Positions 23,156-32,900 of a stretch of 64,000 nucleotides of DNA are shown piece by piece (the first letter of the stretch is position 1; each line of letters begins with the position of its first letter). The notes under the pieces were generated by a model, which saw only the letters and a program-made list of their open reading frames with translations, ran no database searches and had not been told where the DNA came from. Origin of the DNA: Rheum nobile (taxonomy: Eukaryota; Streptophyta; Magnoliopsida; Caryophyllales; Polygonaceae); assembly GCA_027886185.1 (NCBI GenBank), contig WOAB01000056.1, positions 3,596,001-3,660,000 on the forward strand, written 5' to 3'. The translations under genes were made by a program, and so were the position numbers.

Positions 23156-23266
23156 TTAAAGTTATATAAACACATTATCAAAGGTACTTTTATTTGAAAT
23201 TTTGACATATTTCTTCAATAATTTTGTGTTAAAAACTAAATTATACATTCTAGATCATTATAATTA
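23150..23266 (-). mobile_element. L1-type LINE 1, 5'-truncated end
   Basis: This text (CAAAGGTACTTTTAT, TTTCTTCAATAATTTTGTG, AAATTATACATTCTAGATC) parallels LINE 2 at about 19985-20080, the linker between endonuclease and RT. It is the last part of LINE 1, which is 5' truncated here. Confidence 0.8.
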
Positions 23267-23391
23267 GGGTTTGTTTGAATTTCCTCGTAAAATACATTAA
23301 ATTGCATTATCTTACATTAAATTATATTAAATTATTAATTTAATACAAAATAATGTAATTTAATACATTAAATTTTCTATCCAAACAAACC
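23267..23391. mobile_element. Small MITE with GGGTTTGTTTG ends
   Basis: 125 bp with imperfect inverted ends GGGTTTGTTTGAAT and ATCCAAACAAACC. The interior is made of repeated ATTAAATTA-like words. TTA-like bases flank both ends. Confidence 0.55.
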
Positions 23392-23413
23392 TTTACTTTT
23401 ACTAGCTTTGAAA

Positions 23414-23424
23414 GCCCAAGAGGC
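23414..23424. repeat. Candidate target duplication of element I, left
   Basis: GCCCAAGAGGC here against GCCCACGAAGC at 28318-28328: nine of eleven bases match, directly outside the homopolymer-bearing ends. Confidence 0.5.
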
Positions 23425-23492
23425 TTTTACCAAAAAAAAAACACGATTACTTTTCGGCGCATATCCAAAATTGCTTTTCAGCGCATAGGGTC

Positions 23493-23640
23493 CACACGTT
23501 ATGTGTGGAGTGTCTCCCCACGTTACGTGTGAGAGCAGACCCTTTCAAAGTTTCACACGTAACGTGTGTTGTAGCTCCACACGTTACGTGTATTGTATCT
23601 CTACACGTTACGTGTGGGTGTGTATCACACGTAACGTGTG
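23493..23640. repeat. Palindrome cluster A of element I (6 sites)
   Basis: Odd-centred palindromes CACACGT-W-ACGTGTG with centres at 23500, 23524, 23561, 23585, 23609 and 23633. Spacing is 24, 37, 24, 24, 24 bp. The gaps between units differ in sequence. Confidence 0.92.
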
Positions 23641-24122
23641 GTGTTTTTAGGGTATTATAATATTGAGTTATAGTATAATTTAGTATATTTATGCATAGCA
23701 TATTATTGTATATTTTTAGAATTTATTTGTGGTTCAATGTTGAATTATTGATTATTTTATATATATTATAATGTTGTTTATGAATGTTGTATCATATTAT
23801 TGTATATTTTTAGTATTTATTTGATTATCTAAAATTAATAAAAGAAATACCCCAAAATATACAACCTAGAAGACGAAATAGAATTGTTCATTACGCTGGA
23901 TGACTACAACCACGTTTAGCTCACAATACATGAAATAATACAAGTTCTTCATAAACTTAGAAACCCTAACACAAAATAAATGACATCGTCTAGTTGCGTT
24001 TGAAGAAATTAGGATAGTCTCTGGTAAAAGTTCGCTTCCTATCATATCTCTGCTTTGATAAAATTATTTGCTCCCTACAAAGGTTGATAGTACGTAAACA
24101 ACATTACACAAAAGATACAACA

Positions 24123-24596
24123 TCAAGGCAGTATACGATGTACATCATTATATAGTTTGAGGTTATACCTACGCATCTTATCCACATCTTGTAAAAGTTT
24201 TTTATTTTTCTTAACAAGATCTTGATTCTCCTTAACAAGATCTTGTTTTTCCCGCCATTGTTGTCGAATAATCGCGTGTGCCCTGTCCTCGTATATAGGA
24301 TCAATCCACTCCCTGTAAAAACACCCCAGTCTTGGGCATCCCCAATACCTTCTTCCGTAGTTCCACTGCAAATCCCAAGTACGGACAATGGCTTTCAAAT
24401 TACACACGCATAGTGGGTTTGTTGATGATTCGGATGAAGATGCCATTATTTGTTGTAGTGCTTGGTTTCCTACAAATATCATGAATCCATTAATATAAAA
24501 AATTGGTGATAATAAATCAAAAGAAACTGGAAGAAGAAGCTTACCCATAATTGAATCTTCAAGCGTCGCTTGTGTTGGACTTATTGTAGAGAACAA
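24123..24596 (-). CDS. GRF-type zinc-finger protein with coiled coil (in element I)
   Basis: Probable exons 24596-24545 and 24469-24123, joined by a 75-bp GT-AG intron (ATGG|GTAAGC ... TTTGTAG|GAAACC), give 132 residues. Because the intron length is a multiple of three the frame also reads through it. A start at the internal ATG 24446 is the alternative. The zinc domain (residues 38-72) has CVC, GRRYWGCP and GCFYREW, the GRF pattern of two Cys, GRRF/Y and two further Cys. A charged helix rich in Lys, Glu and Gln (86-115) looks like a coiled coil. Small plant proteins of this kind are common near or inside transposons; the domain is thought to bind nucleic acid. Function here is unknown. Confidence 0.65.
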   Translation of the reverse strand: MFSTISPTQATLEDSIMGKLLLPVSFDLLSPIFYINGFMIFVGNQALQQIMASSSESSTNPLCVCNLKAIVRTWDLQWNYGRRYWGCPRLGCFYREWIDPIYEDRAHAIIRQQWREKQDLVKENQDLVKKNKKLLQDVDKMRRYNLKLYNDVHRILP

Positions 24597-24769
24597 ACAA
24601 CCCTAATGCCTCTTATATAGTGAAAAGCAATGTGTTTGACAGCTAATATACAGCTGTATATAACTGTAGTATATAATGACCTCAACCACTAGCATTAATA
24701 ACTTCTCAACAATCATTTACCACCCTAAACCCTAAAACCTAATTAAAAGTTCCTCTCCTCAATCTCACA

Positions 24770-25020
24770 AACAAGGTAACTAAAATACCCGATTCACCCT
24801 TATTAATTAAAGATAAATAGTTAACCCTAACCCTAAACCCTAACCTAAACCATATTACCGTAAACCATACCTTAACCCTAAACCCTAATCCCTAAACCTA
24901 AACCACATTACCGTAAACCCTACCCCAATACCATATCCCTAAACCCTAACCCCCAAACCCTAACCCTACCCCTAACCCAAACCCTAACAAAAAGCATCAT
25001 ACGCCTAAACCCTAAACCAA
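24770..25020. repeat. Degenerate telomere-like repeats in element I
   Basis: Many CCCTAAA and CCCTAA units, with interruptions such as CATTACCGTAAACC appearing twice. They resemble the plant telomere unit TTTAGGG on the other strand but are irregular. Confidence 0.85.
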
Positions 25021-25104
25021 ACGTAACGTGGGGAACCAGAACACACGTTATGTTTGATGATATCCCACACGTAACGTGTGGATGGGGATCACACGTAACG
25101 TGTG
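25021..25104. repeat. Palindrome cluster B of element I (4 sites)
   Basis: Centres at 25025, 25049, 25073 and 25097, exactly 24 bp apart. The middle two or three keep the full CACACGT...ACGTGTG arms; one carries the TG change typical of lost CpG (CGTTATG). Confidence 0.92.
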
Positions 25105-25265
25105 GTTCAGTCTGTGGCAAAACGCATTGAATTAACCGTCTTGTCCCCACCTAACTGTAATAATGACCCATCTTCTTCCCCGACTAACGATCCATTTCGA
25201 GCCTAAACCCTCATTTGAAACACTCACAAATTCTTGTTTTGCACTCTAATTTTTTGTTAAAAAAA

Positions 25266-26110
25266 ATGGACAATCCGAACAACAACGAGTATTGGAGCAA
25301 AAGTGGGGAAGATATTCCAGTTTCGAACGAGGTAATTTCTATTATGTAACCCTAAAGTTATCTTTTTTTGTTGTTTTGAACTTGTTTAAAGTTTGTAGCT
25401 TGATGGTTAGGGTTTTGAAATGTATGATATTTGTTATTTAGGGTTTAACCAAGCTAGACATGATATTTGTTGTTTAATATTAAAGATCTCATTTTATTAT
25501 TTAGGGGATTAGAAATAAAGATTGAGCATTGTTTAGGGTTTATGGTTGCGAAATGGCTGTTACATTGAAGAACAGTTTCACACGTTATGTGGCAAGATAG
25601 TGAACACGTAACGTGTGGAACGCTTCCATACGTAACGTGTAGGAGAGTTCCACACGTAACGTGTGAAACGCTCCCACACGCTACGTGTGGAATCACAACC
25701 AGAAACCGGTTATAGGTTCATTCTGTAAAATGGCACGGTTTGTCACTAACCGTGCCATTTTACAGAATCTGCTCTTTGAAAGAAAATTTTGAATTTAGGT
25801 TTATAATTTGTGAACTACTTGATGAGATGATTTCATGTGTATGTAGACGAACTATTATTTATACGAGGGGTTAAACAATATCTCCCTCAATGACTGGAGC
25901 ACCCCACAGAAGACATTTGCGGTTTGGGAAACGCCTCAAAAGTTGCAGGATTGGAACACGCCTCAACCAGCTATTGAGATACCATCCTTCTCACTTGGGA
26001 TACCGTTTCCTCCAGAAGCATCTTCATCTCATGCTACCCCACAATTTTGCTTTTCATCCCTACACACACAGCCTCAGTGCACATGGTCATGTATCACATG
26101 CGGAATATGA
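25266..26110 (+). CDS. Unrecognised two-exon gene in element I
   Basis: Exon 25266-25331 (ATG after an A run, donor GAG|GTAATT) and exon 25847-26110 (acceptor TATGTAG|ACG) join in phase 0 to give 109 residues, stop TGA 26108-26110. The protein starts MDNPNNNEYWSKSGEDIPV and is rich in Asn, Trp, Thr, Pro and Gln, with a loose repeat (STPQK.., ETPQK.., NTPQP..) near residues 39-60. No known domain is recognised. The intron contains palindrome cluster C and the region upstream contains cluster B. Clean splice sites and conserved frame argue for a real, perhaps TE-encoded, gene; a longer ancestral frame cut by the stop is possible. Confidence 0.5.
25579..25689. repeat. Palindrome cluster C of element I (5 sites)
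   Basis: Centres at 25586, 25610, 25634, 25658 and 25682, all exactly 24 bp apart, inside the intron of the two-exon gene. The nine-base spacers differ while the seven-base core CGTWACG is kept (variants CGTTATG and CGCTACG). Confidence 0.93.
25715..25768. repeat. Perfect inverted repeat (54 bp) next to cluster C
   Basis: TTCTGTAAAATGGCACGGTT at about 25720 is followed after a short loop (TGTCACT) by its exact complement AACCGTGCCATTTTACAGAA. It can form a long hairpin in the intron RNA. Confidence 0.9.
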
Positions 26111-26184
26111 CATACGCCTGAACTAGCAGCCAGATTACCCCATGGCATTGACAACTCCAGACGCCATGCGCGTGTCTGCTTGCC

Positions 26185-27092
26185 TCATTGCTGAAACTTT
26201 AACGGTGGCACAGGCTATAAACATTTGCATTTTTAAACCAGTATAAGCAATCGATTTGACATATTTATATAAAAACGTGAAATGACAAGAATAAGGTTTT
26301 TCATGTAACTTACAATGCGTTGATAAAGGATGTACGCCACGTGATTGGCAAAACCCTTCAGCAGCTCGGGATTCTCCGGACCTCCATAGACTCTGACCTG
26401 CAATTCCGGTTCATATCTCCCTTTTTTTTTGCTTCGCGGCGGTCTTGCCTGCGAAGAGGTGCCTTGTTGTTGCTCCTCGTCCGCATCATCATCATCATGT
26501 TGAGCTCTTGGAGCCCAGGCCTGACTGTCTTCGTCCTACATGTTTTTAAACAAATGATAAGCAATTACATATTTATCATACAATCATATTTTCATATATT
26601 AGGGCTACTTACCATATGCACCGGTGCATTCGGGTTGACCCCCAAGCTCTCCCACGGATTGTAACCCATCTCATCATTTGCGTCGCCTTGATAATATAAG
26701 GGGCTGTGATAGGACGTGGACCCGTGAGGGCTCTGATGGCCAACTGGGCTCTCATGACGGTAAGGGCTTTGGGTCAGCCTCTTCTGCGGTGGCGGACTCA
26801 ATGCAGGACCATAATAGTTATTTTGATCGATCGTATCAGAATAACAATGGAGTGGACTCACGTTGTACTGTGGGTACAACTGCGGGTCTGAATCTGCAGG
26901 GCCACCCCCCCCCCCCACATAAGATGGCGCAAACGGGAACACAGGGGGGTCAGCATTGCCCGCCTTCCCGTGCCCTCCCGCATCTTGTGCAGCACCCGTA
27001 ACCCTATGGGATAGCTCACTCTCAGTCTGATACGAAGCAGCCCGGACGAGGTCTCGTCTGGTTCTACGCCTCGTTCTCTCACCAGGCTCCAT
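26185..27092 (-). CDS. Plant-mobile-domain-like protein, N-terminal part (in element I)
   Basis: Three probable exons, 27092-26613, 26535-26314 and 26214-26185, joined in phase 0 at GT-AG borders (ATG|GTAAGT, TGTAG|GAC, ATT|GTAAGT, TTATAG|CCT), give about 243 residues. The first exon is basic then Pro/Tyr/His-rich and looks disordered. The second holds an acidic run, a basic run (RPPRSKKKGRYEPE) and VYGGPENPELLKGFANHVAY, which resembles the opening of plant mobile domain (MAIN-like) proteins often carried by plant transposons. The remaining domain is missing, so this is truncated. Family assignment rests on this short stretch and is tentative. Confidence 0.45.
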
Positions 27093-27164
27093 CTACCACA
27101 ATAAATCATTTTTCTAAGCGAAAATACAAATCCGATAAAGTTCTTAAACATATCCATCAAACCC

Positions 27165-27600
27165 TAATCCCTTTCATACAAATCCATCAAAATTCCTAAA
27201 TATCCAAATTTCATACAAATGTCTAAATTCCATACAAATCCATCAAAATTCCTAAATATTCAAATTTCATACAAATGTCCAAATTTCATACAAATCCATC
27301 AAAATTTCTAAATATCTAAATTTCTTTCAAATGTCCAAATTTCATACAAATCCATCAAAATTCCTAAATATCCAAATTTCATACAATTGTCCAAATTTCA
27401 TACAAATCCATCAAAATTCCTAAATATCCAAATTTCATACAAATTCCAAATTTCATACAAATCCATCAAAATTCCATACATATGTCCAAACTTCATACAA
27501 ATCCATCAAAATTCCATACATATGTCCAAACTTCATACAAATGTCCAAATTTCATACAAATCCATCAAAATTTCATACAAATGTCCAAATTCCTAAATAT
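27165..27600. repeat. 56-bp tandem repeat, about seven to eight copies
   Basis: The unit reads roughly AAATCCATCAAAATTCC then TAAATATCCAAATTTCATAC then AAATGTCCAAATTTCATAC. Later copies are shortened. It lies just upstream (in minus-strand sense) of the plant-mobile-domain-like gene. Confidence 0.88.
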
Positions 27601-27703
27601 CTAAAATCCATTAACTAAATATTCAAATTAAACATACATGCAAATTCCAGGGCCGGAGACTCGTCGCCGGAGAGTCGTCGCCGACGGAAATGGCTAGGGC
27701 ACA

Positions 27704-27790
27704 GCACGTAACGAGTTGTCAGCGACCACGCGTTACGTGCAGAGGCCCATATCGCGTAACGTGGGAAAGCGCTGGGGACGTTACACGCAG
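27704..27790. repeat. Palindrome cluster D of element I (4 sites)
   Basis: Centres at 27710, 27734, 27758 and 27782, all 24 bp apart. Arms are more diverged (GCGTTACGTGC, CGCGTAACGTG) but the core CGTWACG is intact in three of the four. Confidence 0.88.
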
Positions 27791-28033
27791 TGCCCTTGCC
27801 AATTCGCCGGCGACGACTGCACATTCCGACCACTGCAGAATCCGATTACCCTTCAAAAAAATCTTACAAATGCAAATCTAACTACGAAATTCAAATCTAA
27901 CTACAAAAAAATCCTAAAACACCACTATTTCATACAAATCTAACTACAAAATCTTGTGGATCTAATATACAAAAAAAACTTCATAATTTTTAAAAACAAA
28001 CGATGGAATACTAACCTTCTTGATTCGTGGATC

Positions 28034-28257
28034 TACGTAACGCGCAAAGCTTTTTGATTCGTAACGGAGCGTCGTCGGAGGTGCGTAACACGCTATGAGG
28101 GTTTAGAATGTGTGCAGCGGCGGAATGAGGAAGGAAGGAGGAGATGAAGGTATTTAAACCTGATCGGTTCAGCACGTTACGGGTGAAGACAGATCCCGCG
28201 TTACGTGTGGAGGTTGAAGCCGCGTGACGTGTGAAGCAACGCCCAACGTAACGTGAA
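28034..28257. repeat. Palindrome clusters E1 and E2 of element I (3 + 4 sites)
   Basis: Centres at 28039, 28063 and 28087, then 28178, 28202, 28226 and 28250. Spacing is 24 bp within each group and 91 bp between groups. The last site lies about 15 bp inside the right inverted repeat, mirroring cluster A at the left end. Confidence 0.88.
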
Positions 28258-28317
28258 ATGTCTATGCGCTGAATGACAATTTTGGGTATGGGCCGAATAG
28301 TATAATCCAAAAAAAAA

Positions 28318-28328
28318 GCCCACGAAGC
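28318..28328. repeat. Candidate target duplication of element I, right
   Basis: GCCCACGAAGC, partner of 23414-23424. Confidence 0.5.
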
Positions 28329-28435
28329 ATTATTCCAAGACCACCCACCCAAGTCGAAGTCATTTCTACGTGTCACGGCGCTAGTGGTGGTCTAGTAGGA
28401 GACGCAAACGCAGAAACAAGCGTCACGCGAGGTGT

Positions 28436-28441
28436 CACGTG
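28436..28441. promoter_or_regulatory. G-box CACGTG before the FAR1-type gene
   Basis: A perfect CACGTG lies in the short stretch between element I and the putative first exon. G-boxes bind bZIP and bHLH factors; function here is inferred only. Confidence 0.5.
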
Positions 28442-28449
28442 TTCTCTCG

Positions 28450-28622
28450 CAAAACCCGAAGTCTCCCTCTCTCTCTCTTCTCGGAAGAACCAACGAAGCG
28501 AAGAAAGTCGTCTCCTTCCTCTCATCAGAACCCGACAAATTCCAGGATTTGAATGTAAAACTCGAATTTTTTCCACCCACTTGGTTCGTTCTGCTTACTG
28601 TTTCTCGGAATTCTTCAATTAA
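28450..28622 (+). other. Putative non-coding first exon of the FAR1-type gene
   Basis: A CT-rich stretch (CTCCCTCTCTCTCTCTTCTC) ends at CAATTAA|GTAAGT, a strong donor. The first coding exon is 1.3 kb downstream, so this is a likely 5' UTR exon. Exact transcription start unknown. Confidence 0.45.
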
Positions 28623-29949
28623 GTAAGTAGAGTTTGATATCTTTCCGTTTTGAAATCTAGGTTTTTTTTCTGTGATGAGAACAATGTGATTGCATAGATG
28701 AAGAACCGATTTCACGGTTTTGGTTTTTGTTTATTCGATGTTTTGTTAATGCGATCAGATTCGGTAGTCGTTTAGTGGTGCTATTATGGTAGTTTATGGT
28801 TGCGATTTTTAATTAAGTCATGTGAAGGGGCTGCTTTTGTTAATTGAATTTGTACCTTCAGTATAGTCTTCGTTTGTTAATCCAATTCTTATGATATAAT
28901 ATTCGCCGTTTTGTTCAATTTGTGCATTTCAATTCTTTCACTGCAAGTTTTGAGTTTTGGATGGGGAAAGTGTTGGGAGGGAATTGGCCAAATGGGGAGA
29001 AGAACAGAATTGTTTCAATAAATCTGGAAATGCTGTTCATTGGCAGTTTTCAATCTTCTTTTTCTACTAGGAGGAGGTAAGTGGATAGAGAAAGATGAAT
29101 TTGCGACAGTAGTATGAGGGCAAAGGTACCATATGATTTATAGAAAGATAACTGGAAGTGCAAGACCGGATTTTTTATGACAATAGATAAGCTAGGGTGG
29201 TTTTTTATTCTCTTACTGTATAGGTAATGGATAAGTGAGGGTGATAACATGATCTGGGCCGGAAAAAAGGCAGGCAAAAAATAAGCAGATGTAGATATAA
29301 CATAATGGTCTTTAAATAGGTGATTCTAGTGAACCAGCATATTTCTTTAGGATAATGTATGGTTTTGGATTTTCTTAGACGTGTTTGGTAATATATGCAG
29401 ATATAGTAATAAGGTGATAGTGGGCTGATAGCCTGACAATATGCACATATGATAGGAATGATCTTACAAAACATGCCCTCATTGTATAGGTAATGGGTAA
29501 ACAGGTGTGCTTCACATCTATGAATATATAGCATTTAAAATTTCGTTTTGCTGAGTACACCGTGTCTTGCTTCCTTCACTTGCATGACTAGTGCACTGTA
29601 TGAGTAGCAAAGAATGTTACAGAAATTAATATTCCTCTTCCTGAATAAGAAATCATATTTTGTATGTTATTAAACAAATATTGAATGGCATATGTCATAA
29701 CGGTCTAATTCTTCTTAGAATAAGTTTATCCTTCACAAACTTCGGCTCCTTTTTGTTTGTGTCTCAACTGCAATCCTGCTCTATATCAATTCTTATGTGT
29801 CTATGGACTCAACTATGGGACTGATTAAGACCATTTGATTTTTATCAACTAGTTACATTCTTCAATCTCAGACTGAGTGTTGGCTTTTGCAATAGCTTTT
29901 GTTTCTGGTTTTTGTTTTTTACTTGGCTGTATACTAAGAGATTAAAACA

Positions 29950-32900
29950 ATGCTTATTGCTACAGTGGACTTTGGAAATGATGTTGGTGTCAAGGGTGAG
30001 GTGGTGGGAAATTCTCTAGACACAGAGGGTAGGACCTATGATGAAAATGAAATGGGAGGTAGTTCTGTTGAAGGGGATCAAGTTCTAGATTACAAACTTA
30101 TTGATGAAGAATCTACAGGTAAGGAAATAATGATGGTAACAGAAGCCAGTGACGAGCCCTATGTTGGGCAAGAATTCGAGTCTGAAACAGCTGCTCATGC
30201 ATTTTACAATACATATGCAACACGTGTGGGATTCGTCATAAGAGTTAGCAAGCTTTCACGGTCAAGACGTGATGGAACTGCTATTGGGAGAGCTCTGGTT
30301 TGTAATAAAGAAGGTTTCAGAATGCCTGATAAGCGTGAGAAGGTTGTAAGGCAAAGGGTAGAGACGAGAGTTGGGTGTAGAGCGATGATTTTGGTCAGGA
30401 AATTGAGTTCAGGTAAATGGACAATCACTAAGTTTGTGAGGGAGCATACTCATCCACTAACTCCAGGGAAGGGTAGGAAGGATTTTGTTTATGACCAATA
30501 TCCGGTTAGTTCGCACTCCTCCCTCTAATCAGAGTTTATCATCTTGCTGGTTCACTGACGGTTATTTCTATATTCTGTAGTTTCTCATGAATCTTTTGCA
30601 TTAGTTTTATGTGAAACGATCTTGTCTTTGATATTGTAATTCATGTTTGTTTAATCATGCTCTCAATTTTTTTTTGAATTATTATCTGTACATGCTCCAG
30701 CATTTTGAACACCAATTGTAATTATGTTGATCACCTAAACAAAATCTGAGAAGCTTCGGCTAAGCTGTGTGAATGAATTTTCATGTATGCAGCATGTTGG
30801 CTGGATAAGAATTTTGGAAATGCATTGAGTAATTGTTTATTTTTTGTCCTCTAAAGATTGCATCAATATTACTATGTCGTGTTTGGCTATCTGAGTTCTC
30901 AGTTTCATTTTGGAAAGATTGTGTGAAGTATTTAGCTTTGCTGGTTACATTTTTTATATGTTCGCCACTTGTCATAATGTTTTGCTTGGACAAGTGAATT
31001 TCCTGCTTGTGCAAAGAGGACTTGAGTAGCATAGTAATGTAAAGGTCGTTTCATAACGAATTGCTTGATCATCTTGTGTATGACGTGTGACTGGTCTTCA
31101 TAAGCTATCCAAAAGAAAATGTCTAAGTGCTTATACAGGTCATTGTCTTGTTTTAACCTGTTCCTCATACTCTTGATGAAATAAAAGTGTTAATTAATCT
31201 CCGTATTTATAAGTAATATACTTTTTCTTCACTTTAACATGTCAAATTGATGTTTATGAGTGGTAAGTAATGTGCTTTATGGTATTTCAAGAAGAGGCCA
31301 TCAAAGGGCCCACTACAAATTGGATAGAAAAGGCTCCTTTTGAACAAAGGCAAAGAACATTTTTCAGTCGTTTGAACTTTCGTGGAAGTGGAAGGGACAG
31401 AAGGTGGATATGGTTTTCAATGTTATATGAAGTGGACAATCTATGCTCTATGGAATTTTTTCTTCATTTCTAGAGCAAACTGTGTTTTCCATCTAATTAT
31501 GCATGTCCAAACTATTATGCATATGATATTATGATTTCATCTAGTAGACAGGTAGTACTAGATATAGGAGCTATGAGGCTCGTTTGCTGTCATATATTAT
31601 TTATCCTATCGTTTCAAGATGAACACAATCAAATTATATAATGGCATGAAGTTCGCATTTACACACAGACATGTATTAAAAAAGCAGTGATAGGCAGGCA
31701 TTGGTCAAGGTTGTTGTGACCAATGACCATGCTCATCTACTACCTCAAATATGGGTTTCTAACTCGTCTTCTAGGGAGTCTACTGCCAATTACCGTTCTA
31801 TCCTTAAAACATTTACCCATTTAGAGAATGCTTTTATTCTTTAAGAACTGAACTCATCAACTAATATATACATAGGAAGAAACATCATGTTTGTATGCAA
31901 TACTAGTAGTTTAGTATATTCCTTTCTTGAAGCACCACAGGAATGCAATTTGGTCCATCTTGTGACTAGTAGTCCAGCCACCTTACATCGTTTTCCTTTT
32001 TATTTTTATACTAGTGTTTTTTGTGCTTTAGTCTCTCAAACCAACATAAGCTAAGTTGTAATCAGGATTCTCTTGCGAGATAATGTCGACCTTGCTGGTC
32101 ACACTAGCTTGCTAGCTGAAATTACTGGGTCTCAGAAGTTTTTTGCCCACATGCTGTCTGATGTGCATGCTAAAATCAAGATTATCAGAAGCTTTTGTTT
32201 GCTAAAATTTAGATTAGAAGTTATATATCCCCTTCCCCACTATAAGGACTTATAGAAGTGACTGGTGCTCTTATATGAAAAAATGAATCACTTAATTTTA
32301 GGAGGATATATCAGCTGTAAGTTCTGTCCACACTCCCTAGTTCATATGGAATCCTACATCACTCCTTGAACCATGATCTGTTAAACCAGAGTTGAATGTA
32401 ACTGCGATGTAGATGTTGTTTCCCATTTAAAGTTGCAGCTTGACCTGGAAAGATATAGATCATATATGCAAACTTATGTTGTAGGTTACTTGCTGATTCA
32501 TTTGCTTGCAAGGTTTAGGTTTTGCATTTTCTAGACATTCTATTTTGGACGTGACATGTCAAATGTTAGTTTTTGAAAATTGAATGCTTGTGCTGTTTGG
32601 ATTCATATATCTGTTGTGGAAATCATGTATCCGGTTGACCGTGAGATACCACATTCTGAGTGACTGAGTTAAATGACTGATAATTCAAAGGGTAACTGTA
32701 AATATTTTGGGTAAATACTAATAGTATATGCCCTGCTTGTTGGCTGGTCTGAAATCATTAGAAGTATGAATGAAATGCATGATTCCTCATTTTCTTTGCT
32801 TTGAATTCGCACTGTATTACAATATATGCTGGTAGCATGACATCACCTGTACAATTTCTTTGCTCAGCAGATTGAACATGACAAGATAAGGGAACTATCC

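Larger units (their letters stand above)
23425..28317. mobile_element. Element I: TIR transposon with phased palindrome arrays and captured genes
   Basis: About 4.9 kb. Inverted ends: left 23445-23487 (GATTAC...CGGCGCATATCCAAAATTG...CAGCGCATA) against the complement of 28263-28307 (GATTATACTATTCGGCCC... ending CAGCGCATA), roughly 85% alike. An A10 run (23432-23441) and an A9 run (28309-28317) lie at the two edges, with degenerate 11-bp direct repeats outside. No transposase is visible. Contents: a GRF zinc-finger gene (-), a two-exon unknown gene (+), a plant-mobile-domain-like gene (-), a 56-bp tandem repeat, telomere-like repeats and six clusters of CACACGTWACGTGTG palindromes. Long TIRs and such cargo suggest a non-autonomous Mutator-like element, but the class is not proven. 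Confidence 0.65.

Noticed and set aside
22315..23208. 297-residue minus frame and overlapping plus frames (22609-23092)
   Set aside because: The minus frame starts outside the LINE 2 insertion and passes through the (AT)n run (Ile-Tyr repeat). The plus frames are its shadows.
23493..23640. CRISPR-like array (regular repeats with variable spacers)
   Set aside because: Repeats are 15 bp and spacers only about 9 bp, there are no cas genes, and the context is a plant nuclear transposon.
27387..27596. Repetitive Lys/Tyr/Ser-rich ORF
   Set aside because: Direct translation of the 56-bp tandem repeat.
31270..31473. Short ORF within the FAR1-type gene intron
   Set aside because: No domain, no splice support, ordinary intron composition.
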